Positions 29,080 to 38,348 of a DNA stretch of 64,000 bases are shown piece by piece. This DNA comes from Fervidobacterium pennivorans DSM 9078 (lineage in GTDB: Bacteria; Thermotogota; Thermotogae; Thermotogales; Fervidobacteriaceae): NCBI RefSeq assembly GCF_000235405.2, contig NC_017095.1, positions 62,001 through 126,000 on the forward strand. The letters run 5' to 3'. Below the pieces are notes generated by a model. The model was not told the origin of the DNA, ran no database searches, and worked only from the letters and a program-made list of their open reading frames with translations. A program made the translations under genes and the position numbers. The stretch's first letter is position 1; the number at the start of each line of letters is the position of its first letter.

Positions 29080-30384
29080 ATGAGAGCTTACGATATAATC
29101 CTCAAAAAGAGAAACGGAGGAAAACTTTCAAAAGAAGAAATAGAGTTCATGGTTAATGGTTACGTAAAAGGTGAAGTTCCTGATTATCAAATGGCTGCAT
29201 TCCTCATGGCGATTTACTTCCGTCACATGGACCCAGAAGAACGCGCTATTTTAACCGAAGTTATGGCAAATTCAGGTGATAGGATAGACCTATCTTCCAT
29301 CCCCGGGATAAAGATAGACAAACACTCAACTGGTGGTGTTGGAGATAAAACAACGCTTGTTGTTGGCCCCATTGTTGCTTCACTCGGTGTTCCCGTCGCG
29401 AAGATGTCTGGTAGAGCACTTGGTCACACCGGAGGCACGATAGACAAACTTGAATCGATACCGGGTTTTCGCACATCACTATCGGAGGAAGAATTTTTCG
29501 AAAATGTCAGAAAAATTGGCATTGCAATAGTTGGGCAAACAGCGAACCTTGTTCCAGCTGATAAGAAGATATACGCTCTTCGTGATGCAACGGCAACTGT
29601 TGATGAAGTATCGCTCATTGCTTCGAGTATCATGAGCAAAAAACTCGCAGGTGGGGCAGATGGTTACGTACTCGATGTCAAAGTAGGTAGCGGTGCATTT
29701 ATGAAAACAATAGAGCAAGCAACCGAACTTGCAGAAGCAATGGTTGGAATTGCAAAAGCACATGGTAAAAAAGCGGTAGCTGTCCTGACAAACATGGACG
29801 TGCCACTTGGAAAGATGGTCGGAAATTCACTCGAAGTGCTTGAAGCGATAGAAACATTGAAAGGAAGAGGTCCCGAAGATTTCACGGAACTGTGTTTGAA
29901 CTTAGCTGCTTGGATGTGTCATCTTGCCGAGAAAGGAACGTTTGAAGAATGCCTTGCTATGGCTAAAGAATCTTTAGAAAGTGGGAAAGCCCTTGAGAAG
30001 TTCAGACAACTTGTCGAATACCAAGGTGGCAATCCAGAGGTTGTCGACAGACCAACAGAGATACTGCCCCTGACCGATAAAACAGTAGATTTCATCGCAC
30101 CACAGAACGGATACATCACCGCTATAGATACTGAAAAAATAGGCATTGCTTCGAACTACCTTGGTGCAGGAAGAAAGACGAAAGAAGACACAATCGATTA
30201 CCGCGTTGGTATCGAAATACTCAAAAAACTCGGCGATTGTGTGAAAAAAGGCGAACCTATTGCAAAATTGTATATCTCTGACAAAAGCGATGTAGAATCC
30301 GCACTAAAACTGCTGTCGGAAAGCTACAAATTCAGTGACCAAAAGCCTGAGCACAAACCAATAATTTTAGGAATCGTGAAATAA
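29080..30384 (+). CDS. pdp: Pyrimidine-nucleoside (thymidine-type) phosphorylase
   Basis: Splits thymidine, deoxyuridine or uridine with phosphate to give the base and (deoxy)ribose 1-phosphate. 434 residues. The family signature is intact: KHSTGGVGDKTTL near residue 84 (phosphate site), SGRALGHTGGTIDKLESIPGF near residue 113, and YALRDATATVDEVSLIASSIMSKKLAGG (base site). The C-terminal domain carries QNGYITAIDTEKIG. ATG follows GGAGGCGGTAGCA. Its product enters the pathway of DeoC, encoded at 8 kb. It probably shares the two-component transcript, then a terminator follows. Confidence 0.95.
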   Translation: MRAYDIILKKRNGGKLSKEEIEFMVNGYVKGEVPDYQMAAFLMAIYFRHMDPEERAILTEVMANSGDRIDLSSIPGIKIDKHSTGGVGDKTTLVVGPIVASLGVPVAKMSGRALGHTGGTIDKLESIPGFRTSLSEEEFFENVRKIGIAIVGQTANLVPADKKIYALRDATATVDEVSLIASSIMSKKLAGGADGYVLDVKVGSGAFMKTIEQATELAEAMVGIAKAHGKKAVAVLTNMDVPLGKMVGNSLEVLEAIETLKGRGPEDFTELCLNLAAWMCHLAEKGTFEECLAMAKESLESGKALEKFRQLVEYQGGNPEVVDRPTEILPLTDKTVDFIAPQNGYITAIDTEKIGIASNYLGAGRKTKEDTIDYRVGIEILKKLGDCVKKGEPIAKLYISDKSDVESALKLLSESYKFSDQKPEHKPIILGIVK

Positions 30385-30416
30385 AGTTTTCAAAGAGTAA
30401 ATAAGCAAGACACACC

Positions 30417-30466
30417 AAGGGAGGGCTAGGAACAATACGACAATACAACAATACCCTCCCTTTTTT
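30417..30466 (+). terminator. Terminator after the phosphorylase gene
   Basis: AAGGGAGGG (30417-30425) pairs with CCCTCCCTT (30454-30462), loop 28 bases, with a run of six T ending at 30466. It separates this operon from the next promoter. Confidence 0.8.
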
Positions 30467-30483
30467 GTTTCTTTTAGATATTC

Positions 30484-30512
30484 TTGATTGCAGAGCCTAA
30501 ACATGGTATAAT
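30484..30512 (+). promoter_or_regulatory. Promoter of the NAGPA-type gene
   Basis: TTGATT (30484-30489) and TATAAT (30507-30512) are separated by 17 bases. The TTG that could open the longest reading frame at 30484 is the -35 box itself, so translation must start further down. Confidence 0.8.
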
Positions 30513-30561
30513 TCTCATTGGAAGGAAAATAAAAAATCTAAACCAAGGGGTGTTCTCTTTC

Positions 30562-32139
30562 GTGAACGCAAAAAACTCGGCACTACTGAAAACACTTTCT
30601 TTGTTTTTCTTGACCTTGGCAACCTTTCTAGCTGCCCAGGTTTTTTTAATTAATAACAAAGTCTTCGAACCAAGCAATGGTTATTTCACAGAATCCCAGC
30701 TCAGAGATATGGGGTTTAGCGTTGTCAAGAATGAGAGGGTTTACCTCATACACAACAAAAAGCTTATTATCGGTTCAGGTGGTGACTTTCTTGTCGATTT
30801 TGAATCGTATGTCCCGAAAGCCTACACTATTATCAACGATGTCTTATATGTAAAAGTGGATTTCATATCAAGCTTTTTGAAATTATCAAAGATGAACGAC
30901 GTATACTACGATAAACCGTTTTCAATAACATCGATTGATTATACAGATGATGTACTTACTATCGCTACCTCAGTTCCTGCCAAAAAAGAGTTTTTTAGTG
31001 TATCACTTTCCAAGAACACGCTTTCACTCAAAATTTCACCAACTCAAGGTGATTTAAAAACTCCTGCGGGTGTATCGATTTCAAGAACGAATCACACTAC
31101 AATAATAACCGTTGAAAAAGCTGTATCAAATTACAAAATCACGTATTTGGAGAACAAGATAGTTGTACAGCTGGAACCCGTGATTAGAAAAATAGAATAC
31201 ACAAGGCGTACAGAAACATTTGTTGGAAGAACTTTCACTGTTAATTACATCATAGTGGACCCGAGACATACTAATATCACCCCCTTGTTGCCAGCGAAAG
31301 GCATAGGTTCAATGGCAACATTGGCAAATATCCTTTCCCATCATGGGTATTCTAACGGTGTTAATGCAAACTACTTTGATCCAGCAACAGGGTTACCAAT
31401 AGATATCGTCATATCGAATGGGAAAGTGCTCTCTCATAGGTATGGATTGAGGCCCATGTTCATCCAAACAACCGATGGTAGAGTGTTTATTAAAAAAGCG
31501 TACGTTGATATTACGGTGAGAATTGGAGATGTTTTACTCTTAGTCAAAGGTGTGAACACAACATCTCTGGGAGAAGTGAACTTATACACTTCCGAATTTG
31601 CTCTCAAGATACCAAACGACAGAACAAGAACGTATGTAGTTGTAAAGAATGGGAAAGTTGCATCGATTGGCTACGTTTCAGCAGTCCCATCAAATTCGGA
31701 GGTTATAATGATTAGCAACGATATAAGAAACAAATTCTTACCTGATCTCAGAGTTGGTCAAACTGTCACGGTCGAGCTTTACACGGACGATGGATATCAG
31801 ATCAAAAACGCTGTTGGCGCAGGTCCATTGTTGTTACAAGATGGCAACGTCATTCCAGACGCAGCCGAAGAAAAACTCAGATACGGTGGAGGTATACCAA
31901 CAACGCGTGCGAACAGGACAATAATAGCGATAAAGGATGGGAAAGTTCACCTCATAACGATAGAGGGCACCAATGGGGTTGGTATGAATTTCGATGAAGC
32001 AGCCCAGTTCTTGAAATCCAAAGGTTACGAATCAGCGATGATGCTTGACGGTGGAAGCTCGACGTCGATGGTCTACGCAGGAAAGTATGTAACAAGCGGT
32101 TCTCCAAGAAGTATACCTGTTGCGTTGGGAGTAAAATAA
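30562..32139 (+). CDS. Secreted phosphodiester glycosidase (NAGPA-domain) protein
   Basis: About 525 residues. A signal peptide or anchor follows the start (LLKTLSLFFLTLATFLAAQVF). The middle is a beta-rich, copper-amine-oxidase-N/AMIN-like region (about 30-230). The C-terminal domain (about 260-525) is the NAGPA fold: GVNANYFDPATGLPID, PTTRANRTIIAIKDGK and the signature AMMLDGGSSTSMVYAG. In animals this domain uncovers mannose 6-phosphate; bacterial members act on cell-surface glycans, substrate unknown. The start is GTG 30562 after AAGGGG, chosen because the promoter at 30484-30512 lies inside the longer frame. Confidence 0.85.
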   Translation: MNAKNSALLKTLSLFFLTLATFLAAQVFLINNKVFEPSNGYFTESQLRDMGFSVVKNERVYLIHNKKLIIGSGGDFLVDFESYVPKAYTIINDVLYVKVDFISSFLKLSKMNDVYYDKPFSITSIDYTDDVLTIATSVPAKKEFFSVSLSKNTLSLKISPTQGDLKTPAGVSISRTNHTTIITVEKAVSNYKITYLENKIVVQLEPVIRKIEYTRRTETFVGRTFTVNYIIVDPRHTNITPLLPAKGIGSMATLANILSHHGYSNGVNANYFDPATGLPIDIVISNGKVLSHRYGLRPMFIQTTDGRVFIKKAYVDITVRIGDVLLLVKGVNTTSLGEVNLYTSEFALKIPNDRTRTYVVVKNGKVASIGYVSAVPSNSEVIMISNDIRNKFLPDLRVGQTVTVELYTDDGYQIKNAVGAGPLLLQDGNVIPDAAEEKLRYGGGIPTTRANRTIIAIKDGKVHLITIEGTNGVGMNFDEAAQFLKSKGYESAMMLDGGSSTSMVYAGKYVTSGSPRSIPVALGVK

Positions 32140-32155
32140 CAAATGAACACCAATC

Positions 32156-32185
32156 AAAACTGCCCCGATGTGACGGGGCAGTTTT
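32156..32185. terminator. Bidirectional terminator
   Basis: Perfect stem AAAACTGCCCCG (32156-32167) and CGGGGCAGTTTT (32174-32185) with a 6-base loop, with A and T runs on both sides so that it can stop transcription from both strands. It lies between the NAGPA-type gene and the convergent RNase H gene and touches the latter's stop codon. Confidence 0.9.
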
Positions 32186-32673
32186 CATTTAAATATCTCA
32201 AGCTGAGCTAAAAAGTCCTCAAAGTAAGGTGCGTGGAACTTACCTTCAAGAGATTGCTTAGCCAATTTATCTGCCAAATTGTTCAATTGGTTACCTCTAT
32301 GCGCTTGCACCTTTACAAATTCGATATCAACGTAACTCATGTAGTATTTCACAAACGCCTTATACAACTTTGTCAGCTCAGTTTTTGTTTTCCATTCACC
32401 ATTAACCCAGTGCGCAAGCCCTGAGTAATCATGGAAAATGCGTAGTTTACTGATTCCTTTCTTTGAAGCGTAAAAAACAGCGTACATCACCGCGTAAATC
32501 TCTCCTGAAACATTTCTATGAGCAGAAAGTGTTTCAGATTGCATACTAAACGCGATTTCTTCTATCGTTTCATCACACTTAATTACAACACCACTTCCCA
32601 CGATACCATCTCTGAAACTACCATCTGTGTAAACATCGCATATTTTATAGTTTGAAGTATCTTTCATCTGCAT
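32185..32673 (-). CDS. RNase H type 1-like protein
   Basis: 162 residues with the four acidic residues of the RNase H fold: D in YTDGSF, E in SGEIYAVMYA, D in FHDYSGLAHWVNGEW, and D in NNLADKLAKQS. The HRGNQ segment gives the extra catalytic His. It resembles the viroplasmin-RNase H family C-terminal domain, without the N-terminal hybrid-binding domain. It should degrade RNA in RNA-DNA hybrids. Two close starts exist, ATG 32673 and ATG 32667; the second has the better spacing to AGGTG. Five bases separate it from the upstream transporter gene, so they share a transcript. Confidence 0.85.
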   Translation of the reverse strand: MQMKDTSNYKICDVYTDGSFRDGIVGSGVVIKCDETIEEIAFSMQSETLSAHRNVSGEIYAVMYAVFYASKKGISKLRIFHDYSGLAHWVNGEWKTKTELTKLYKAFVKYYMSYVDIEFVKVQAHRGNQLNNLADKLAKQSLEGKFHAPYFEDFLAQLEIFK

Positions 32674-32678
32674 ATCAC

Positions 32679-33707
32679 CTATTTTTCACTTCTTAGTCTA
32701 AGCACATAGAAATTCCAATAATCACGTACGAATATCAAAATTGGTAAAGCGAGTAGCACGCCAGCTAGTCCAAGGACGCTACCTAAAATGAATATCGAAA
32801 GCAATATCACGAACCAGTGAATTTTTAAATTATTACCCTGAATTCTTGGGCCATAGAACCAAGATTCTGTTTGATTAACAGCAACAAGCACGACGGTCAG
32901 CCAAACCATGCCCTTTACCCCTTGAGAAGTAAACGCCAGAAGGTACATAGGAACAGCGGTGAACAGCAGTCCTACGAACGGGAAGAATCCGCCGATGAAA
33001 GACAAAATACCCAATGTTAGCGCCGAAGGTACACCGATGATGTAAAGTCCAATCGTTGTAAGTGCTGCACTGATAAACGAAACCAAAACCTGCCCTCTTA
33101 TGTATCGCTTTACATTACTAAAAAAGTGAGCAATAAACTGTTCACCGTATTTTGGATCATCAATAAACAATAAATGGACTTTTTCTTTGAAATAAAACCT
33201 GATACTCTCTATACCAGCCATCGTAACTATAAGTAAAACAACCATTGTGAAAAGCGATGGCAATATGTTGGCAACGTATTTTATCAACTGCGCAAGGAAA
33301 GAAGAGATATTACTTTTGAATTCGTCAAGATATTTCAAAGCCCAAGACGGTAAATCCAGATTGAGCTGTGCCGACTGTGCACTTTGTATAACCGAGTTTA
33401 TTTGATTGATAACTATTGGGAAAAAAGAGGCGATTGCATAGACAAATATTGCGATTACAAAGACGTAAGATGCGATAGCAAGAAACTGCTTTCCAGTTTT
33501 CTTCAAAACATAATCGTAAGGGACGCTCAGAATAACGGAAAAATAATAACCCAATATGAGCGCACCGATAACAAAAGGCACTTTCCATGCAAAGAATATG
33601 AAAAGTAGAAAATAAACCAAAACTAACCACATATCTCTGTATGGTATTCTTTCAGCCTTGATATTCTTACTATCATTGTTGACAACAGTTTTTTTACTCT
33701 CCTTCAT
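32679..33707 (-). CDS. AI-2E/PerM-family membrane transporter
   Basis: About 342 residues, seven or eight hydrophobic helices. Family traits seen are the loop after the early helices ([20 protein letters not shown]), the [17 protein letters not shown] region and [15 protein letters not shown] near the end. Members have been linked to autoinducer-2 export, sodium-proton exchange and envelope functions, so substrate is open. The frame extends to 33770, but ATG 33707 follows AAGGAGACAAAAGAAA and the upstream residues are an arginine-rich run inside mgsA. It overlaps mgsA by 14 bases. Confidence 0.88.
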   Translation of the reverse strand: MKESKKTVVNNDSKNIKAERIPYRDMWLVLVYFLLFIFFAWKVPFVIGALILGYYFSVILSVPYDYVLKKTGKQFLAIASYVFVIAIFVYAIASFFPIVINQINSVIQSAQSAQLNLDLPSWALKYLDEFKSNISSFLAQLIKYVANILPSLFTMVVLLIVTMAGIESIRFYFKEKVHLLFIDDPKYGEQFIAHFFSNVKRYIRGQVLVSFISAALTTIGLYIIGVPSALTLGILSFIGGFFPFVGLLFTAVPMYLLAFTSQGVKGMVWLTVVLVAVNQTESWFYGPRIQGNNLKIHWFVILLSIFILGSVLGLAGVLLALPILIFVRDYWNFYVLRLRSEK

Positions 33708-34104
33708 TTTCTTTTGTCTCCTTAATGATTTTCTTTTCAATCTCAAGCACAAGGGCTTCTGCAGTTGCAAGATTCGTTGCTAATGGTACGTTATGCACAT
33801 CGCACACTCTCAAAAGTGCACTCACATCAGGTTCATGAGGCTGAGCGGTGAGTGGGTCTCGTAAAAATATCACGAAATCGATTTCTTTATTGACTATCAG
33901 TGCACCGATTTGCAAATCTCCTCCGTACGGTCCAGATTGGAACTTATTCACCTTCAGCCCTATCTTTTCCTCTATCACCTTCCCTGTAGTGCTTGTTGCA
34001 TACAACTCGCATTTGGAAAATACATGCATCCACTCCTTGACGAACATTGCTAAGTCCAATTTTTTCTTATCATGTGCGATAAGTGCAACTCGGATTCTCT
34101 CCAT
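33694..34104 (-). CDS. mgsA: Methylglyoxal synthase
   Basis: Converts dihydroxyacetone phosphate to methylglyoxal and phosphate, a glycolytic overflow bypass. About 136 residues, starting [15 protein letters not shown]. Key motifs are the phosphate-binding [25 protein letters not shown] with the catalytic Asp, and [23 protein letters not shown]. The frame also has ATG 34110; the ATG at 34104 has better spacing from GGGAG. Genes for methylglyoxal detoxification are not nearby. Confidence 0.95.
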   Translation of the reverse strand: MERIRVALIAHDKKKLDLAMFVKEWMHVFSKCELYATSTTGKVIEEKIGLKVNKFQSGPYGGDLQIGALIVNKEIDFVIFLRDPLTAQPHEPDVSALLRVCDVHNVPLATNLATAEALVLEIEKKIIKETKENEGE

Positions 34105-34124
34105 ACACATCGCTCCCGTATATT

Positions 34125-35099
34125 CTACTCTTTCCTAACAAAGACATACGAATTTTCCAATTTTCGTTGTGCTGCCAGATGCCTTTGGACGTACTGACCA
34201 CAGTTACTTCCGATTTTATTTTCTTCCAGCTCTCCAACACTGATTATAACCTCATACCCACTTTTCTCAAGTTCTTCGACGAACTTTCTGTGTTTAAGCA
34301 CAAGTCCACGCTCGTCAACATCCGAATTCAACCTATTCTCAACCGCCCTGTACGTAGGATTAACTGGCGTAATTTTGATTAAGAATTTCTCAGGGTCAAA
34401 GTACTCCATGATTACCGATGCATCTACTTCATTTTCCTGCGCGAGTGCGAAATTCAGTGTCACTTTTCTATCACCTTTTTGAACAAACCGTTCTCCGTAC
34501 TTTGTAATTTCTTCAAAACCCCATTTCTTTACAGGAATAATCCTATCTCTTTGCTCTTTCGACGTACTGTGAATTGAAAATTGCATTTGGAACCTACCTA
34601 TATAGTATTTGTTCTTTATCTCAAGCAATCTTTCGAACCATCCTTCTCTCCCAACTGGTGCAACGGTACTTATTGAAGGCATCAATCCTGGTGCATCGAG
34701 CATGTGTGGGAGTTTTTCAAGCACGCCAAGCACATTATCATTCAAAGCCGGTTCCCCAACACGTGCAAATTGGATTTTAAACTTCTCTACAGGGATACTC
34801 CTACCATATCTTTTATTGGTTAAAAACAAAATTTGAGCCAATATCTCTTCTTCCGTCAGTTTTCTTTTGTAATACCCTCCTGCATCGCACATCATACAGC
34901 CAACAGGACAACCGTCCATAGTCGACACAATCAAAACCCATTTCTTCTCTCTCGGAATCGGGGGTTGGATTGATTCAACGAATTCTATCAACGCACCGTT
35001 TTTAATCTCGGCAAGATAAACCATGGCGATATCTTCCTTGCCATAGCTCGCAATGATTTTCAAATCGTTAAGCAAACTCTTAACTTCGGAAAATTCCAT
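34125..35099 (-). CDS. RlmN/Cfr-like radical SAM protein
   Basis: About 324 residues. The iron-sulfur site is [14 protein letters not shown] (CxxxCxxC), near residue 70, followed by [16 protein letters not shown] and a C-terminal [12 protein letters not shown]. The last resembles the CGQL segment of RlmN, whose cysteine forms the methyl-adduct intermediate, so methylation of RNA is possible. The overall sequence is too divergent from RlmN to say it modifies 23S rRNA A2503. The start is ATG 35099 after GGAGG with a long 12-base spacer; the TTG at 35120 would put the RBS inside the gene. Neighbour genes are a flavoprotein upstream and mgsA downstream. Confidence 0.8.
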   Translation of the reverse strand: MEFSEVKSLLNDLKIIASYGKEDIAMVYLAEIKNGALIEFVESIQPPIPREKKWVLIVSTMDGCPVGCMMCDAGGYYKRKLTEEEILAQILFLTNKRYGRSIPVEKFKIQFARVGEPALNDNVLGVLEKLPHMLDAPGLMPSISTVAPVGREGWFERLLEIKNKYYIGRFQMQFSIHSTSKEQRDRIIPVKKWGFEEITKYGERFVQKGDRKVTLNFALAQENEVDASVIMEYFDPEKFLIKITPVNPTYRAVENRLNSDVDERGLVLKHRKFVEELEKSGYEVIISVGELEENKIGSNCGQYVQRHLAAQRKLENSYVFVRKE

Positions 35100-35127
35100 A
35101 AGTTTACCACACCTCCACAAATACTTT

Positions 35128-35931
35128 CTATCTATTCAATTGCTCAGCAATTTTCACAATCTCCATCGCACACTTAATTCCATCACCTATTGCTATGGAA
35201 GATTGCCGAAAATCGGGATGAGCAACATCTCCAATTTTAAATACTTTCATGAAGCTCGCGTTTATTTGAGGTTCATTCGGTGCTCTACCAATTGCGATTA
35301 GAAGAGCATCGAAGATATACGACCCGTTGTTTGTATAAACGTAGACTCTCTCACCATTTTGTTCAACATAAGCGATAGCTTCTCCAAATCTGATGGGAAC
35401 TCCTCTTTCTTTTGCGTACTCAACCAATCTGCTAACAGCCTTAAGCTTGTTGTTTCTTACAAAGACGGTAGGTTCTCTCCCATCTTCCTTTGCATGGATA
35501 GCGTAATCTAAAGCTACATCACCCCCACCGTAGATGCCAACTGTTTGAACATTTTGAGGTAGATGGAGATATTCATAGAACGTTCTTGGACCTTCTAATT
35601 CTACCAGCCGTTTTGGAACAGTGCCGGTGGCAACAACTGCAACATCGCATTGATATCTTCCAGTTCTACCTGTAAGTTCAAAGTCGCCTATAGTTAAAAT
35701 CTCTTCCTGCACAACCTCTATATTATACTCTTTAATATACCACCTTAACTTATCTGCAAATTCCTTTCCAGAGATAAACCCAACTGGTGGGAAATTTTCA
35801 ACGCGCCAAGCATTCCTTATCAACCCACCAACTTCATCTTTCTCATAAATTGTAACATTCATACCGTATCTCTTCAACAACACCGCGCACGATATCCCGG
35901 CAGGTCCACCACCTGCAATCGCTACCTTCAA
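35128..35931 (-). CDS. Small FAD/NAD(P)H-dependent oxidoreductase, thioredoxin-reductase-like
   Basis: 267 residues, shorter than thioredoxin reductase (about 310). The FAD site is GGGPAGISCAVLLKRYG near the start, the nucleotide site is GIYGGGDVALDYA near residue 132, and the C-terminal FAD motif is VFKIGDVAHP. The redox-active CxxC of thioredoxin reductase, normally before the second domain, is absent, so disulfide reduction is unlikely. It probably is an electron-transfer or ferredoxin-NADP-type enzyme. The start is TTG after GGGGAGGAATGGT. It lies 28 bases upstream of the radical SAM gene and could supply electrons to it, an inference. Confidence 0.85.
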   Translation of the reverse strand: MKVAIAGGGPAGISCAVLLKRYGMNVTIYEKDEVGGLIRNAWRVENFPPVGFISGKEFADKLRWYIKEYNIEVVQEEILTIGDFELTGRTGRYQCDVAVVATGTVPKRLVELEGPRTFYEYLHLPQNVQTVGIYGGGDVALDYAIHAKEDGREPTVFVRNNKLKAVSRLVEYAKERGVPIRFGEAIAYVEQNGERVYVYTNNGSYIFDALLIAIGRAPNEPQINASFMKVFKIGDVAHPDFRQSSIAIGDGIKCAMEIVKIAEQLNR

Positions 35932-35957
35932 ACCATTCCTCCCCTTATTTCAAAAAA

Positions 35958-35996
35958 CTTCAAAAAATTTCAAAAAGCCGTGGCATTTGCCACGGC
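35958..35996 (-). terminator. Terminator of the FN3 lipoprotein gene
   Basis: GCCGTGGCA (35977-35985) pairs with TGCCACGGC (35988-35996). On the minus strand it is followed by a T-rich stretch (TTTTTGAAATTTTTTG). It lies 24 bases beyond the stop of the lipoprotein gene. Confidence 0.85.
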
Positions 35997-36019
35997 ATGG
36001 TAATTCGGTTTTAAAATAT

Positions 36020-38221
36020 TTATTGAGCTTTCAATTCAAATTTCCAAACCTTTCCTTCTGCCACTCCACCATGCGAGTCTTTTGCAACAACCCGCCAGTA
36101 ATATACACCTGGTTCGTTTAATGTAACCTGGGCCGATTTCTGAGAAGTTCTTATTGGGTCCACGCCGTTAAAATCATTCGTTTTTGCGATGTAAATTTCG
36201 TAAGTCAGACTATCTCCATCTGGGTCAGAACATCCCCAACTAAGAGTTATGGTTGTTGGCGTGCTTGGCGAAGAAATTACACTTTCATCTGCTGGATTTG
36301 GATTTGATGGGAAGTCGGGAGCTTCGTTTGGTTTCGTCGTAAAGTTCCAAGTGGTACTGTAAGCGTAGTTTCCAAATGTATCCTTGATCTCGACTCTCCA
36401 GTAGTATGTCTTAATTGGTGAAAGCCCGGTTACAACCTGAGAGATTTCAGGACCAGTTTGACCGGTTATCGTTGCGTACAGCGTCATCTGGTCAGGTTGA
36501 CCTATGTAAAGATAATATACCAGAAGTGCTGGGTCTGTAGTTTCTCTATCCGTACTTGCTCTCCATCGTAACGTAACGTTGTTAAAATTCGTATTCTTTG
36601 AGTTGTTTGGGGGTGACAAGAGCTCAGGTGCTGTAGGTGGATAGTCCTGGTCAGTTATTTTGAAACTCCATATTGGTCCTTCTACTGGTGGATTGTATCC
36701 GTCTGAAACTACAACCTTCCAGTAGTATGTCTTTCCAAACTCAAAAAGCCTTCGAGTTTCAAAGACATTGGTTGTTAGTCCACTTGCCAGAAGTTGCAGA
36801 TTATCACGATTTTCACCCAAATAGATATCATATGTCAACGGATCCCCGTCAGGGTCTTCTGAAACCCATGAGAACTTTGGAATCCTGTTTGGAAGGTTTT
36901 CAGCCTTATCCGACGGATATGGTGATTTAGGAACCGTTGGTGGATTGTTCCTGTAAGTGGTAAACGTGAACTCATCGCTCTTTGTGCTTCCACCATGTGG
37001 GTCTTTTGCTAAGACATACCAAGTGTAACTCTTTCCAACTTCAAGCACACCAGAGATATTTAAATTTATGTTATTGCCAAGCACAGGACTTTTTCTCAGC
37101 ACAACCTTGTTTTCGGAAAGCAGCACAAACTCGTAGCTAACTGTATCTTCATCAGGATCACTCACTGAGCTCCATTGGAAATTAACACTAGAAGTCTTCG
37201 CGAAATTCAACTTTACTTTGTTTTCTGGAGCAAATAGCGTAGGTTTATCAGGCGATGTATTTGCTCTTGTTGTAAAGTAGAAACTTTGCGTTTTTGTTTC
37301 ACCATACTTATCTATCGCCGTTATAGTTAATTTATATGTAACACTTGGCTTTAGTCCAGTGACCGTAAATTCCGTGTAGGTAGAATTACTGAGCAGATTT
37401 TGACTATCGTTGAGCGAGATACTATATTTCAAATCTTCATAGTCTCTATCGTATCCTTGCCATTTGAGTGTTAAATTATTGAACTTCACATCTCTTTCCC
37501 CATCGCGCGGATTAAGTAGTTCTACTCTGTCCGGCGCCTCGTTTTGCTTTGTTGTGAACGTTGCGCTTAACAGAGAACTCTTCCCACCCCATGGGTCAAC
37601 CGCTTGGACGGTCCACTTATAGCTTGTGAGTTGTTTCAGGTCCTTCACAACTGCAGAATTTGTGGCTACCGTTGTTTCAAAAACAGGTGTCGTTTCTTTG
37701 CCTAACTCGTAGACTTTCACATAGAAGGTCAAATCGTCATTATCGGAATCGCTGGCATCCCATGTTAGTGCAAGTGCTCCGAACGGATGACCAGATGTAT
37801 TATCTGGTTTCAGATTGCCTATCGTTGGCAACGAATTTTCTTTAGTTGTAAAGTTCCAGTACTCACTTGCAATCGAATCATTTTCCTTGAGCCTAACATA
37901 CCAACGGTAGGTAGTATTTGGTTTTAATCTACCTTTAGGAACATCTACCTGGATACCTTGACCACCACTAACAACTTGGGTAAAGACTGTGACTCCCGTG
38001 CCATTTTCTCTGACTATTACTTCATATTCACCACTTGTTGGGGTATTAAAGATTAGCTTCACACTGTTGAAGTTTAAATTATTCTCATTGTTTCTGGGCG
38101 ATAAAAGTTCTGGTTTCTTGGAAGTTGAAGGATTTACGCATGAACTGAGGATAACCCATAAAACGAAAGTAACGAAGAAAAATTTGGTTGCTTTCCAAGA
38201 AAAGATTTTCGTATATACCAT
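36020..38221 (-). CDS. Large lipoprotein with seven FN3-like domains
   Basis: About 733 residues. The lipobox is VILSSC at about residues 17-22, after a hydrophobic stretch, so it should be lipid-anchored. The rest is seven repeats of about 95-100 residues, each beginning near a P-x-x-L-x-x-P segment (for example ELLSPRNNE, ELLNPRDGE, ELLSPPNNS), with a central W and ending in a Y-W-x-V strand followed by FTT. They resemble fibronectin type III domains with DPDGD/DSDND-type calcium-like loops. No catalytic domain is seen. It is probably a surface adhesion or sheath-linking protein. The frame extends to 38338, but ATG 38221 follows AAGGGGGATACAA and makes a good signal peptide. Confidence 0.85.
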   Translation of the reverse strand: MVYTKIFSWKATKFFFVTFVLWVILSSCVNPSTSKKPELLSPRNNENNLNFNSVKLIFNTPTSGEYEVIVRENGTGVTVFTQVVSGGQGIQVDVPKGRLKPNTTYRWYVRLKENDSIASEYWNFTTKENSLPTIGNLKPDNTSGHPFGALALTWDASDSDNDDLTFYVKVYELGKETTPVFETTVATNSAVVKDLKQLTSYKWTVQAVDPWGGKSSLLSATFTTKQNEAPDRVELLNPRDGERDVKFNNLTLKWQGYDRDYEDLKYSISLNDSQNLLSNSTYTEFTVTGLKPSVTYKLTITAIDKYGETKTQSFYFTTRANTSPDKPTLFAPENKVKLNFAKTSSVNFQWSSVSDPDEDTVSYEFVLLSENKVVLRKSPVLGNNINLNISGVLEVGKSYTWYVLAKDPHGGSTKSDEFTFTTYRNNPPTVPKSPYPSDKAENLPNRIPKFSWVSEDPDGDPLTYDIYLGENRDNLQLLASGLTTNVFETRRLFEFGKTYYWKVVVSDGYNPPVEGPIWSFKITDQDYPPTAPELLSPPNNSKNTNFNNVTLRWRASTDRETTDPALLVYYLYIGQPDQMTLYATITGQTGPEISQVVTGLSPIKTYYWRVEIKDTFGNYAYSTTWNFTTKPNEAPDFPSNPNPADESVISSPSTPTTITLSWGCSDPDGDSLTYEIYIAKTNDFNGVDPIRTSQKSAQVTLNEPGVYYWRVVAKDSHGGVAEGKVWKFELKAQ

Positions 38222-38269
38222 TTGTATCCCCCTTCCATAAAACTGCTTGCGATACTTTTCATCTACTAA

Positions 38270-38298
38270 ATTATACCACAAACCAAAAAAACAACACA
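38270..38298 (-). promoter_or_regulatory. Candidate promoter of the FN3 lipoprotein gene
   Basis: TATAAT on the minus strand (38270-38275), preceded by GG, with TGTGTT at 38293-38298 at 17-base spacing. The -35 box is poor and overlaps the terminator stem of the upstream gene, so the call is based mostly on the perfect -10. Confidence 0.45.
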
Positions 38299-38320
38299 CC
38301 CTCAAAAGTGAGGGTGTGTT
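38281..38320 (-). terminator. Terminator of the nucleotide-sugar dehydrogenase gene
   Basis: A perfect 12-bp stem, AACACACCCTCA (38293-38304) and TGAGGGTGTGTT (38309-38320), with a 4-base loop. On the minus strand it is followed by TGTTTTTTTGG. It is 28 bases beyond the stop of the gene. Confidence 0.9.
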
Positions 38321-38348
38321 GCCTAAAATTGTATTCAAGTCAGTTATA

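Noticed and set aside
35128-35931. Thioredoxin reductase
   Set aside because: The redox CxxC is missing and the protein is about 45 residues short.
38222-38338. Longer N-terminus for the FN3 lipoprotein
   Set aside because: The extra codons cover the terminator and promoter region, and only ATG 38221 yields a lipoprotein signal peptide.
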